Below are positions 35,383 through 43,208 of a stretch of DNA of 64,000 bases, one piece after another. The notes beneath the pieces were generated by a model that saw nothing but the letters and a program-made list of their open reading frames with translations, made no database searches and was not told where the DNA came from. Every line of letters begins with the position of its first letter. The first letter of the stretch is position 1. The stretch comes from Neolewinella agarilytica. GTDB lineage: Bacteria; Bacteroidota; Bacteroidia; Chitinophagales; Saprospiraceae. Made by a program: the position numbers and the translations under genes. The stretch is from positions 248,001 through 312,000 of the forward strand of contig NZ_FOFB01000002.1 of NCBI RefSeq assembly GCF_900110645.1, written 5' to 3'.

Positions 35383-37626
35383 ATGGGTAATAAAACCCCA
35401 ATGACGGTGAGCTTCGATCTGCCAAACGGGCGCGAAGTCACCATCGAAACCGGTAAACTGGCCACCCAGGCCGACGGTTCTGTCGTAGTAAAGTGTGGTA
35501 AAACCATGCTTTTCTGTTCGGTTGTCTCTTCTCACAGTGTACGGGATGGCCAGTCCTTCTTTCCGCTTAGCGTAGACTACCAGGAGAAGTTCGCGGCTGC
35601 AGGCCGCATCCCTGGTAACTTCTTCCGCCGGGAGACCCGCCTGAACGACTACGAAATCCTCATCAGCCGTATCGTCGACCGGGCCATCCGCCCGCTCTTC
35701 CCCAAGGGCTACATGTTCGACACTCAGGTAATCATCAACCTCATCTCTCTCGACCCCGAGGTGATGCCCGACGCACTGGCCGGTCTGGCCGCTTCTGCTG
35801 CGCTGATGGTTTCTGACATTCCTTTTGCCGGCCCCATCTCGGAGTGCCGCGTAGGCCGTATCGACGGAGAGTACGTGATCAACCCCGATCGCTCTGCACT
35901 CAAGGATGCTGACCTGGACCTCATCGTTGCCGCCGATGCGGATAACATCATGATGGTAGAAGGCGAGTGTAAGGAGGTAGACGAAAAGTCGATCATCGAA
36001 GCCCTCAAGGTCGGACACGAAGCCATCAAGACGCAGTGTAAAGCACAGCTCGAACTTCGCGCCAAGGTGGACCCCACCCCCCGTGAAGTAGAAATTGCTG
36101 GAGTGGACGAAGAGATCATGAGCTACGTTGAAGGCCTGGTAAAGGAAGCCGTTGAAACGGTTGCCCGCGGTGCCCTCAATAAGCAGCAGCGCAAAGATGC
36201 CTTCAAGAAGGTAAAGGAGGACTACAAAGCCGCCGTCCTCGAAGAGAAAGGCGAAGAATGGCAGGCCGAGCATAAAGAACAGCTCAGTGCTGCTTACGAC
36301 AAAATTCAGAAGAAGACCATCCGTGGTCTGATGCTTAACGAAAGTGTACGTCTTGACGGACGTAAGTTCGATCAGGTACGTGATATCTGGACGGAGGTGG
36401 ACTACCTGCCGTCTGCTCACGGTTCTGCCATCTTTAACCGTGGCGAGACCCAGTCATTGACGAGCCTCACCCTGGGAACGAAGACGGACCAGCAGATGGT
36501 AGACATCGCTTACGAAAACAGCTACGCCGATTTCATCCTGCACTACAACTTCCCCGCTTACTCCGTAGGGGAGACGAAGCCCATGCGCGGTCCTGGCCGT
36601 CGCGAAGTAGGCCACGCCAACCTCGCACACCGTTCTATCCGTCAGGTACTACCCGACGAGATGACGCACACGATTCGCTTGGTGTCAGACATTATGGAGT
36701 CTAACGGTTCCTCTTCCATGGCTACCGTTTGTGCGGGTTCCCTCGCGCTGATGGACGGTGGTGTAAAGCTCAAGCGTGCCGTTGCCGGTATCGCCATGGG
36801 TATGGTTGCTGAAGATGGCAAGATTGCTATCCTGTCCGACATTCTTGGCGACGAGGATGCACTCGGTGACATGGACTTCAAACTGACCGGTACCACCGAA
36901 GGTATTACTGCTTGTCAGATGGACATCAAGATTGATGGCCTCCCTTACGAGCAACTTGAGCAGGCGCTGAAGCAGGCCCGCGAAGGTCGTCTTCACATTC
37001 TTGGCGAAATGGCCAAAACGCTGGAGGATCCACGCGAAGATCTGAAGCCACACGCTCCGCGGATCGTTAAGCTGATTATCGAGAAGTCTTACATCGGTGC
37101 TGTAATCGGACCTGGTGGTAAGATCATTCAGGAGCTGCAGGAAATGACCGGCACGAACATCAACATCGACGAAATCGATGGTAAGGGCCACATCTCGATC
37201 GCTTCCAGCGATAAGGCGAGCATCGAAGATGCGGTAGCCCGCATCAAGAAGATCACCTTCACCCCTGAAGTGGGTGGTGTCTACACCGGAACGGTTAAGA
37301 CCATCATGCCTTACGGTGTGTTTGTCGGCTTCGAAGGTGGTAAGGACGGTCTGCTCCACGTCTCAGAAATGAGCCACAGCCGGATTGACAACGTTGAAGA
37401 CGTCTTCAGCGAAGGCGACGAAGTAACCTTCAAGATCGTCGACATCGACGAGCGTACCGGGAAGCTTCGCCTCAGCCGTAAGGCCATTATGCCGCGCGCT
37501 GACGGAACCATCCCTACGGACGAAGAACTCGAAGCGGAACGCAAAGCCGCCAAGGATCGCCCACGCCGCGATCGTGGTGACCGCGGACCACGCCGTGACC
37601 GTCGTGATCGCCCGCGCCGGGACTAA
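35383..37626 (+). CDS. pnp: Polyribonucleotide nucleotidyltransferase (PNPase)
   Basis: A 747-residue enzyme with two RNase PH-like domains (the first from about 10-150, the second from about 320-560 with GRREVGHANLAHRSI and SSSMATVCAGSLALMD), joined by a helical linker. Next are a KH domain (IGPGGKIIQELQEMTGTNIN) and an S1 domain (GVYTGTVKTIMPYGVFVGFE). The tail is an Arg/Asp-rich low-complexity stretch (DRPRRDRGDRGPRRDRRDRP). It degrades RNA with phosphate from the 3' end and can add tails. A strong terminator follows. The long structured leader may allow the autoregulation known for pnp in other bacteria (inference). Confidence 0.95.
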   Translation: MGNKTPMTVSFDLPNGREVTIETGKLATQADGSVVVKCGKTMLFCSVVSSHSVRDGQSFFPLSVDYQEKFAAAGRIPGNFFRRETRLNDYEILISRIVDRAIRPLFPKGYMFDTQVIINLISLDPEVMPDALAGLAASAALMVSDIPFAGPISECRVGRIDGEYVINPDRSALKDADLDLIVAADADNIMMVEGECKEVDEKSIIEALKVGHEAIKTQCKAQLELRAKVDPTPREVEIAGVDEEIMSYVEGLVKEAVETVARGALNKQQRKDAFKKVKEDYKAAVLEEKGEEWQAEHKEQLSAAYDKIQKKTIRGLMLNESVRLDGRKFDQVRDIWTEVDYLPSAHGSAIFNRGETQSLTSLTLGTKTDQQMVDIAYENSYADFILHYNFPAYSVGETKPMRGPGRREVGHANLAHRSIRQVLPDEMTHTIRLVSDIMESNGSSSMATVCAGSLALMDGGVKLKRAVAGIAMGMVAEDGKIAILSDILGDEDALGDMDFKLTGTTEGITACQMDIKIDGLPYEQLEQALKQAREGRLHILGEMAKTLEDPREDLKPHAPRIVKLIIEKSYIGAVIGPGGKIIQELQEMTGTNINIDEIDGKGHISIASSDKASIEDAVARIKKITFTPEVGGVYTGTVKTIMPYGVFVGFEGGKDGLLHVSEMSHSRIDNVEDVFSEGDEVTFKIVDIDERTGKLRLSRKAIMPRADGTIPTDEELEAERKAAKDRPRRDRGDRGPRRDRRDRPRRD

Positions 37627-37666
37627 AACAGCCTGACCGTCGGATTGTCGACTATCAGTAGTACGA

Positions 37667-37710
37667 AAGAAAGCCGCCTCTCCCTTCATGGGGGAGGCGG
37701 TTTTCTTTTG
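37667..37710 (+). terminator. pnp terminator
   Basis: GCCGCCTCTCCC pairs with GGGGGAGGCGG across a short loop, flanked by AAAGAAA and TTTTCTTTT, so it may work in both directions. Confidence 0.85.
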
Positions 37711-37738
37711 AGAGAAAGTATACCTGGGAGGAAACCTT

Positions 37739-37978
37739 GTGGTGTTAAGTTGTGTCGCAGGTAAACCATGCGTAATCTTAACACTTGCAATTGTTCCCGT
37801 AGATGACCGCTTAGATTACTACGCCTGCCTGCAGGCCGCAGATAAGGAGAACTTAGTCCCGTTAGTCGAATTTCTTGGCAACAGGCTCTATGCGTCGCTA
37901 GATATCATGCTCGCCACCGCCCGCGGCGAAGATATCGGCGGCTCTAAATGGGATACCATCGCCGACGACCCGCGGTAA
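37739..37978 (+). pseudogene. C-terminal remnant of a Fic-family protein
   Basis: A 79-codon frame without ATG start (TTG/GTG only) reads PVDDRLDYYACLQAADKENL then VPLVEFLGNRLYASLDIMLA. This resembles the end of Fic/DOC proteins (DRxxYYxALExAxxGDLxPLxxFI). The catalytic HPFxxGNGR loop and everything before it are missing. It lies 30 nt after the pnp terminator and has no promoter I can see. Could also be a small unrelated ORF. Confidence 0.45.
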
Positions 37979-38014
37979 GCAGATATAAGACCACGATTTT
38001 AGCAAGCCATTTCA

Positions 38015-38022
38015 TACCTTGC
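38015..38022 (+). promoter_or_regulatory. -7-like box 4 nt before the oxidoreductase ATG
   Basis: TACCTTGC, a variant of TAnnTTTG, followed by CAAC and then ATG 38027. Predicts a leaderless transcript. Confidence 0.45.
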
Positions 38023-38026
38023 CAAC

Positions 38027-39034
38027 ATGACCAACAAACAACAAATCCTCGCCAAGCGCCCCGTCGGTATGCCCGATGCGGATACCTGGACTTTGACCAC
38101 CACCGAAGTCCGCGAACTGAAAGAGGGCGAAGTCCTCATCCAGAACCACTACGTCTCCCTCGACCCCGCCATGCGGGGTTGGATGAACGACGCCCGTTCC
38201 TACATCCCTCCCGTAGAGTTGGGAGAGGTGATGCGCGCCGGCACCGTCGGCATCGTCGTTAAGGCGAGCAATCACCCAAAGTATAAAGTGGGCGATGTGC
38301 TTACCGGCTGGGGTGGTGTTCAGCAGTATACCATCACTAATGGTGAAGGATATTATCCGGTAGACACGAATCTTGCCCCCATGCCGATGTACATCGGTAC
38401 GCTCGGGATGCCCGGCATGACGGCCTATTTCGGCATCCTTGAAGTAGGGAAGATCAAGGAAGGGGACGTTGTACTCGTCTCCGGCGCAGCCGGAGCGGTG
38501 GGCAGTGTCGTTGGCCAGATCGCAAAGATCAAAGGCTGCAAAGTAGTCGGTATCGCCGGCGGCGCTGACAAATGTAAATACGTCACGGAAGAACTGGGCT
38601 TCGACGCCTGCATCGACTACAAAAACGGTGATGTGGCAGAAGGGATTAAAGAACATTGCCCTAAGGGCCTCGACGTCTACTTCGACAACGTAGGTGGAGA
38701 AATACTCGATGCTGCGCTGGGCCGCCTGCGGATGCACGCCCGCATCGTTATTTGCGGCGCCATCAGCCAGTACAATAACAAGGAGAACGTCAAAGGACCC
38801 AGCAACTATCTCTCGCTGCTTGTTAACCGTGCTACGATGCAGGGTATGGTCGTGATGGACTACGCTCCCAAATATCGCGAAGCCGCTCAGCAAATGGGCA
38901 TGTGGATGATGGAAGGTAAACTCAAAAGCCGGGAAGATATCTATGAAGGCATCGAGAATTTTCACGATACTTTTCAACGACTGTTTACGGGGGAGAAGAA
39001 GGGTAAGCTGGTGTTGAAGGTGATTGAGGAGTGA
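38027..39034 (+). CDS. NADP-dependent oxidoreductase, zinc-free MDR type (CurA/YncB-like)
   Basis: A 335-residue medium-chain dehydrogenase/reductase. The N-terminus (VGMPDADTW, NHYVSLDPAMRGWMND) and the cofactor motif SGAAGAVGSVVGQIAKIKGC are those of the leukotriene B4 dehydrogenase / curcumin reductase group, which reduce alkenal or enone double bonds with NADPH. The YFDNVGGEILDAAL block also fits; zinc ligands are absent. Cytoplasmic. It stands alone with its own promoter-like box directly at the ATG. Confidence 0.9.
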   Translation: MTNKQQILAKRPVGMPDADTWTLTTTEVRELKEGEVLIQNHYVSLDPAMRGWMNDARSYIPPVELGEVMRAGTVGIVVKASNHPKYKVGDVLTGWGGVQQYTITNGEGYYPVDTNLAPMPMYIGTLGMPGMTAYFGILEVGKIKEGDVVLVSGAAGAVGSVVGQIAKIKGCKVVGIAGGADKCKYVTEELGFDACIDYKNGDVAEGIKEHCPKGLDVYFDNVGGEILDAALGRLRMHARIVICGAISQYNNKENVKGPSNYLSLLVNRATMQGMVVMDYAPKYREAAQQMGMWMMEGKLKSREDIYEGIENFHDTFQRLFTGEKKGKLVLKVIEE

Positions 39035-39061
39035 TTTAGCGCTATCCAGGAAGCTTCGAAA

Positions 39062-39084
39062 CGGACGGGGCTAAGCCCCGTCCG
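39062..39084. terminator. Palindrome after the MDR oxidoreductase gene
   Basis: CGGACGGGGC and GCCCCGTCCG with loop TAA; perfect 10-bp stem, no T-run. Same GGGCTnAAGCCC theme as 21852-21869. Confidence 0.65.
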
Positions 39085-39132
39085 AACGGAAGTGAAATTC
39101 CCCAGGATACAGACCTGGCTTTTGAAGAATGA

Positions 39133-39303
39133 TCAACCGTAGGTTCGTGAGCTGTCGTAAGCAATATTGTGCTGGTAGCCTACCGTGTCCGTGTTTTGTC
39201 CATAAGGTAGTTTCAGGCCTGCTACTGATAGCTGAGCATTAATACTGTTAGTTGTTACACAAAGAAGAAAAATGAAAACTAAACAGTATAGCGGGATGAA
39301 GTG
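39133..39303 (-). pseudogene. Possible remnant of a small secreted protein
   Basis: On the minus strand an open frame reads LVFIFLLCVTTNSINAQ, a convincing signal-peptide core with an Ala-Gln end, then LSVAGLKLPYGQNTDTVGYQ and a stop. There is no in-frame ATG before it and only about 35 residues after it. It may be the left-over start of a larger secreted protein. Weak call. Confidence 0.25.
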
Positions 39304-39417
39304 CGCATATTCAGAGAAGGTCTTAAATAAGATTTATTAGGTTGCATCTAACGGATTGCTTTGCAGACTGATTTTCTTCAAATGCTGTAACTTTACCAGA
39401 CACCTGACTACATTAAT

Positions 39418-39747
39418 ATGTACTTCCCCGACATCCGACTTCCCTATTTCTATAATCTCCCCATTGCCGTACTCCTGGGCTTCTACATTTGGTCCCGCTT
39501 GGAACGTCTGCTATTTTTTCTGAGCGCTTGTGATGGTGGTCCTGAAGTTTTTGGGGTAAGCGCTGCGGGAGATCCACTCGAAGTAATTTATCTCAAGACC
39601 TTTCTCACCATACTGCCCGCCGCCACCGCAGCAGTCCACTTTGTACAGCAGTTTAATCGTCGGAATGACTTGTCTTTGCGGGAGACCATCTTTATTCTGA
39701 CGGCTGTTAATATTCTTACTTCCTTGATCGCTGGTTTTTTGCGGTAA
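39418..39747 (+). CDS. Small three-helix membrane protein 1
   Basis: A 109-residue protein with hydrophobic segments near 12-36, 55-75 and 88-107, a DGGPEVFG loop between the first two, and basic residues (QQFNRRNDLSLRE) before the third. No family recognised. The following gene encodes a protein of the same size, helix layout and similar YFxxLPxAxL / FxRQFxxRxxL features, so the two are probably tandem paralogues. Confidence 0.65.
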   Translation: MYFPDIRLPYFYNLPIAVLLGFYIWSRLERLLFFLSACDGGPEVFGVSAAGDPLEVIYLKTFLTILPAATAAVHFVQQFNRRNDLSLRETIFILTAVNILTSLIAGFLR

Positions 39748-39780
39748 TCATTTTCCATTGTAAGAACCTTAACACCTAAT

Positions 39781-40119
39781 ATGCAGTCCCCAAGGTTACC
39801 CCATTATTACTACCTGCCCCTCGCGCTAATTTCTTTCCTTTTTACATTTTCCGTCAATTTTACGATGTGTGTTGGCATTGGCTCCTGGAGCCATAACCAA
39901 GTGGTTAACTGGGGGCTGGGCTGGTTTCAGGGTGTGGACTTCTTTACCATGATGTACATAAACATTGCGCTGTCTACCTTGCCGATCATCATGGTTACCA
40001 TCTACTTTATCCGACAGTTCTTAAAGCGAAGAGAACTGCCGATAATTCGCGGGCTTCTGCTGGCGATTCTTGGGTTCGTCGTAGGTCTATTGTTCGCTAA
40101 ATTGGTAACAGGCTTCTAG
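39781..40119 (+). CDS. Small three-helix membrane protein 2
   Basis: A 112-residue protein with hydrophobic segments near 10-34, 57-79 and 90-110. The RQFLKRRELPIIRG stretch mirrors the corresponding loop of the preceding gene, 33 nt upstream. No known function. Probably cotranscribed with its neighbour. Downstream, small dyads such as CACGCC/GGCGTG (40134-40151) separate it from the convergent argH. Confidence 0.65.
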   Translation: MQSPRLPHYYYLPLALISFLFTFSVNFTMCVGIGSWSHNQVVNWGLGWFQGVDFFTMMYINIALSTLPIIMVTIYFIRQFLKRRELPIIRGLLLAILGFVVGLLFAKLVTGF

Positions 40120-40242
40120 TAAGCCTCGGCCTCCACGCCGCTCTGGGCGTGAATGGGCGCTCCGTGCGTGCCCAAAGACAGATTGTCCTCAACGTGCAAG
40201 CGCGCTGAGTCCGTACATGCGCGGGAGCGCGTGCTGACCAGG

Positions 40243-41583
40243 CTAACCGGCAAGCTCCCGCAACGCCACTTCCGCCCGCTCAAAACCAAAGGCTCCCATG
40301 ACCTCTTCCAGCTTACCGCTGATCCGCTCACTACCGAGGTTGCCGAGGCTGCCCAGGTGGGTGTGCTTTAGCTCGGTGGGCGGCACGAAGGTGCCGGCTT
40401 CTACATCCCGGCCTACCTGGGTGTAGGCATCGCGGAAGGGTACGCCTTCCAGGACGAGGTTATTGACGGCTTCGACGGTGTAAAGCAAGGTGTAGCGCGG
40501 GTCGGTCGGGAGCTCCTGGGCGCGGACGCGGGTGCGGGGCAGCGCATAAAGAGCAATGTCCAATCCGTCCTCCAGTTGATCCAGCGCCGGGAAGATGGCT
40601 TCCTTCAGGAGTTGAAAGTCGCGGTGATAGCCAGAGGGGAGATTGGTGGTCAATTGAGAGATTTGCCCCGGCAGCGACTGCAGCAGGTTACAGCGTCCGC
40701 GGAGCAGTTCAAATACATCGGGGTTCTTCTTGTGGGGCATGATGCTGGAGCCCGTAGTAAGCTCCGGTGGCAGCTGCAGGAAGCCGAAATTCTGGCTGCT
40801 GTAGAGGCAAACATCCATCGCCATGCGGCCCACCGTCTGGGCCAGGCCAGCAATGGCGAAGGCCATCAGTTGCTCCGTTTTACCCCGGCCCATCTGGGCC
40901 GCCACTACATTAACGACCGGCGCCCGGAAGCCGAGCAACTCCGTCGTTCGATCCCGGTTCAGCGGGAAACTGGAGCCGTAACCTGCGGCGGAGCCGAGGG
41001 GGTTTTGATCCACCACGTCGTAAACACCCTGCCACATCCGGAGATCATCGATCAGGGCTTCGGCGTAAGCGCCGAACCACAGGCCAAAGCTCGATACCAT
41101 GGCGACCTGCAGGTGGGTGTAACCGGGGATGAGCTTGTCCTTATGTTCTTCGCTAAGTTCCGTCAGCGTCCGGCTCAGCTCCGCTGTGCGCTCTGCAATG
41201 CCCTGAATCCGATGGCGGAAATAGAGGCGGAGATCTACCAGGACCTGATCGTTGCGGCTGCGGCCGGAGTGAATCTTCTTACCATCGTCCCCCAGATCGC
41301 GGGTGAGCATCAGTTCTACCTGGCTGTGGACGTCTTCCACGCCGTCTTCGATTACGAAGTCTCCGGCGCTGGCGGTTGTATACAGCTCCTTTAACTTCCC
41401 CTGGCACCTGCGTGCTGCGCCCGCATCCAACAGCCCTACTTCGGATAGCATCGTCACGTGCGCCAGCGAGCCCAGCACGTCGAAGGGCGCCAGCTCCAGA
41501 TCGAGCTCGCGGTCTCTGCCAACGGTGAAGTCAGCAATTTTCTGATCGAGGTCGTAGTCTTTTTCCCAGAGTTTGGTGGGCAT
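40243..41583 (-). CDS. argH: Argininosuccinate lyase
   Basis: A 446-residue fumarase-superfamily enzyme. Conserved blocks are MLTRDLGDDGKKIHSGRSRN (substrate site), GYTHLQVAM with the catalytic-base region, and the superfamily signature GSSIMPHKKNPD. It cleaves argininosuccinate to arginine and fumarate, the last step of arginine synthesis; no other arg genes are in the window. Two dispersed-word copies lie inside: 41402 (near residues 50-60, DAGAARRCQG) and 40518 (TRVRAQ in the C-terminal domain). An Uma2-like gene lies 42 nt upstream on the same strand. Confidence 0.94.
   Translation of the reverse strand: MPTKLWEKDYDLDQKIADFTVGRDRELDLELAPFDVLGSLAHVTMLSEVGLLDAGAARRCQGKLKELYTTASAGDFVIEDGVEDVHSQVELMLTRDLGDDGKKIHSGRSRNDQVLVDLRLYFRHRIQGIAERTAELSRTLTELSEEHKDKLIPGYTHLQVAMVSSFGLWFGAYAEALIDDLRMWQGVYDVVDQNPLGSAAGYGSSFPLNRDRTTELLGFRAPVVNVVAAQMGRGKTEQLMAFAIAGLAQTVGRMAMDVCLYSSQNFGFLQLPPELTTGSSIMPHKKNPDVFELLRGRCNLLQSLPGQISQLTTNLPSGYHRDFQLLKEAIFPALDQLEDGLDIALYALPRTRVRAQELPTDPRYTLLYTVEAVNNLVLEGVPFRDAYTQVGRDVEAGTFVPPTELKHTHLGSLGNLGSERISGKLEEVMGAFGFERAEVALRELAG
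40518..40539 (-). repeat. Dispersed word, coding copy 1 in argH
   Basis: GGGCGCGGACGCGGGTGCGG; in the reading sense of argH it encodes RTRVRAQ, the same frame as in murI and the NUDIX gene. Confidence 0.75.
41402..41425 (+). repeat. Dispersed word, coding copy 2 in argH (degenerate)
   Basis: TGGCACCTGCGTGCTGCGCC, with an insertion-like change in the middle; antisense to argH, whose product reads DAGAARRCQ here. Confidence 0.55.
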
Positions 41584-41625
41584 GGCGGGGTAGATTAGTT
41601 GGCCGCCAAAGGTCGGTATTTTTCA

Positions 41626-42255
41626 CTAAGAGAGTAAACGTAAATCGAACGTAAATCCGGGGAGTATGTCTTCGCCAGTTATTTCGTGATCCAGGGGCGT
41701 TACGAGCTCAACGGAGCGGTCAGCGCGGTAAATCCATAATCGATCATTGTCCACGTCAATCAGCCAGGCTAGTTTTACACCGTTATCAATCCAGCTGTCA
41801 CGCATCTTGGCTTCGGCGGTTTTTAAACTGTCGGTTGGTGATAGTATCTCTACGACAAAATCAGGGACAACGGCGAGAAAATGCTTAAAATCATCTTCCG
41901 TAAAGCCCGCTAGCTTTTCTTCAGACACATAACAGGCATCGGGTGACCTGACGGAGGAATCTGGCAGGGTAAAACCCGTACTGCTACTTAGTGCTTTCCC
42001 ACCATGTTTTCTTGCGTAGAACTTGAGGTCTGCAGAAATTTCCAGTTCTCGATCACCGCTACTAAATGATACGGGGGACATGATAATTATTTTGCCGTTA
42101 GGCTCACGTTCAATGACTAATTCAGGGTTGGTAAAGCATATGGATTCAAATACTTCATTAGAAACCTCTTGAGTAACGACTAGAGGAAAAACAGTAACGG
42201 GTATCTCTAACGATACCTGTGTTTTTTCAAGGCTCTTCACTTGTGAGGCGGTCAT
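41626..42255 (-). CDS. Uma2-family (DUF820) putative restriction endonuclease-like protein
   Basis: A 209-residue protein of the PD-(D/E)XK-related Uma2 group: ELVIEREPNGKIIIMSPVSF, SPDACYVSEEKL, VPDFVVEILSPTDS, a lysine-bearing KMRDSWIDNGVKLAWLID, and the end of the fold at TGEDILPGFTFDL. The core acidic and lysine residues (SPD, EI, K) look intact. The family is widespread and multicopy in cyanobacteria and Bacteroidota, but its role is not established. It may be cotranscribed with argH. Confidence 0.85.
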   Translation of the reverse strand: MTASQVKSLEKTQVSLEIPVTVFPLVVTQEVSNEVFESICFTNPELVIEREPNGKIIIMSPVSFSSGDRELEISADLKFYARKHGGKALSSSTGFTLPDSSVRSPDACYVSEEKLAGFTEDDFKHFLAVVPDFVVEILSPTDSLKTAEAKMRDSWIDNGVKLAWLIDVDNDRLWIYRADRSVELVTPLDHEITGEDILPGFTFDLRLLS

Positions 42256-42302
42256 TATTGAGTATTTTATACGAGAAGATAACGCTTTTTTATCTAGTAT
42301 AG

Positions 42303-42977
42303 TTACTCATACCAACTACTAACTGCCCCCAGCCCCTTCCGCTCAATCACCGGCACCTGCGCGTCTTCCGCCGGATAACCGACGGGCAACAACAGAAACG
42401 CCCGCTCATTGGCCGGGCGGCCCAGCACCTCACTCAGGAAGTTCATCGGGCTGGGCGTATGCGTCACCGTCACCAGACCAGCGTTGTGGATGGCGGAGAT
42501 CAGCATGCCGCAGGCCAGTCCGGCAGATTCCGTCACGTAGTAGTTTTTTTCTTTCTCTCCGGCAGCGTTCAGATCATAGGCTTTTTTGAAAGCCACGATG
42601 ATGTAAGGGGCCGTGGTGATGAAGGGCTTGTGCCAATCCGTTCCGAACTTCTTCAGGTCGTCCAGCCAGTCTTCTGACATTCGGCCGTGGTAATTCTCAA
42701 ACTCTTCTTTCTCCGCTGCTTCGCGGATTTTGGCCTTAATCTCCGGGCTCGAGATCACCCCGAAATTCCAGGGCTGCTTATTGGCACCACTCGGAGCGGT
42801 AGAGGCCGTTTTGATGATCAGTTCGATGATTTCCCGGTCTACCGGTCGGTCGCTGAATTCTCTTACCGTCCGCCGGCTTTCGTGCTGCGCGTAAAAGCTA
42901 CGCGCCCGGTTCAACATTTCTTCCGGAGTATATTCCGTGTACTGTAAGGGCTGGAAGCCAGCGTTCGAGTGTGCCAT
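42303..42977 (-). CDS. Nitroreductase-family flavoprotein
   Basis: A 224-residue FMN-dependent enzyme with SRRTVREFSDRPVDREII (FMN phosphate contact), TASTAPSGANKQPWNFGVI and a C-terminal LLPVGYPAEDAQVP. It reduces nitro, quinone or halogenated substrates with NAD(P)H; the group resembles iodotyrosine deiodinase-like nitroreductases. The -7 box TACCTTTG ends 4 nt before the ATG, so the message is probably leaderless. Confidence 0.88.
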   Translation of the reverse strand: MAHSNAGFQPLQYTEYTPEEMLNRARSFYAQHESRRTVREFSDRPVDREIIELIIKTASTAPSGANKQPWNFGVISSPEIKAKIREAAEKEEFENYHGRMSEDWLDDLKKFGTDWHKPFITTAPYIIVAFKKAYDLNAAGEKEKNYYVTESAGLACGMLISAIHNAGLVTVTHTPSPMNFLSEVLGRPANERAFLLLPVGYPAEDAQVPVIERKGLGAVSSWYE

Positions 42978-42981
42978 ATGG

Positions 42982-42989
42982 CAAAGGTA
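42982..42989 (-). promoter_or_regulatory. -7 box directly before the nitroreductase start
   Basis: Minus strand TACCTTTG, exact consensus, then CCAT and ATG at 42977. Transcription should start at or next to the A of the ATG. Confidence 0.65.
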
Positions 42990-43063
42990 TTCGTTGCCGG
43001 GGAATTGGAAGGCCGTGTAGTAGCAGATACGCTAAAGACCTCCGGGACTCCCTGAACCTGAGA

Positions 43064-43133
43064 GCCCTGGAAGGGCGTCTATCAGTAGCGATGGCTGATC
43101 GAGCTGGTAAAGCCAGCGAGGGAACCCATCGCG
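43064..43133. repeat. Structured intergenic repeat between nitroreductase and ftsH genes
   Basis: GCCCTGGAAGGGC (43064-43076) is a small hairpin. AGCGATGG pairs with CCATCGC about 40 nt on, enclosing CTGGTAAAGCCAG. The GAGCCCTGGAAGGGCG type is familiar from repeats in other genomes, but I cannot name the family. Confidence 0.5.
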
Positions 43134-43144
43134 TATTCGGGCAT

Positions 43145-43180
43145 AAAAAAAACGGCCGTCAGGATGGTTCCTGACGGCCG
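43145..43180 (-). terminator. ftsH terminator
   Basis: CGGCCGTCAGGA and TCCTGACGGCCG form a perfect 12-bp stem with loop TGGT. On the minus strand it is followed by eight Ts, 28 nt after the ftsH stop. Confidence 0.92.
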
Positions 43181-43208
43181 GTGATGAAGACACAAGGTCT
43201 GTTATTTT

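Larger units (their letters stand above)
39035..39417. other. Gap after the MDR oxidoreductase
   Basis: Contains a perfect palindrome at 39062-39084 and a possible minus-strand gene remnant (39133-39303). Near its right end TAACTTTA (39386-39393) is a -7-like box for the small membrane protein gene at 39418. Confidence 0.45.

Noticed and set aside
42352..42372. GGCACCTGCGCGTCTTCCGCC in the nitroreductase gene as a further copy of the dispersed word
   Set aside because: The right half is too different and the encoded peptide fits the normal family C-terminus.
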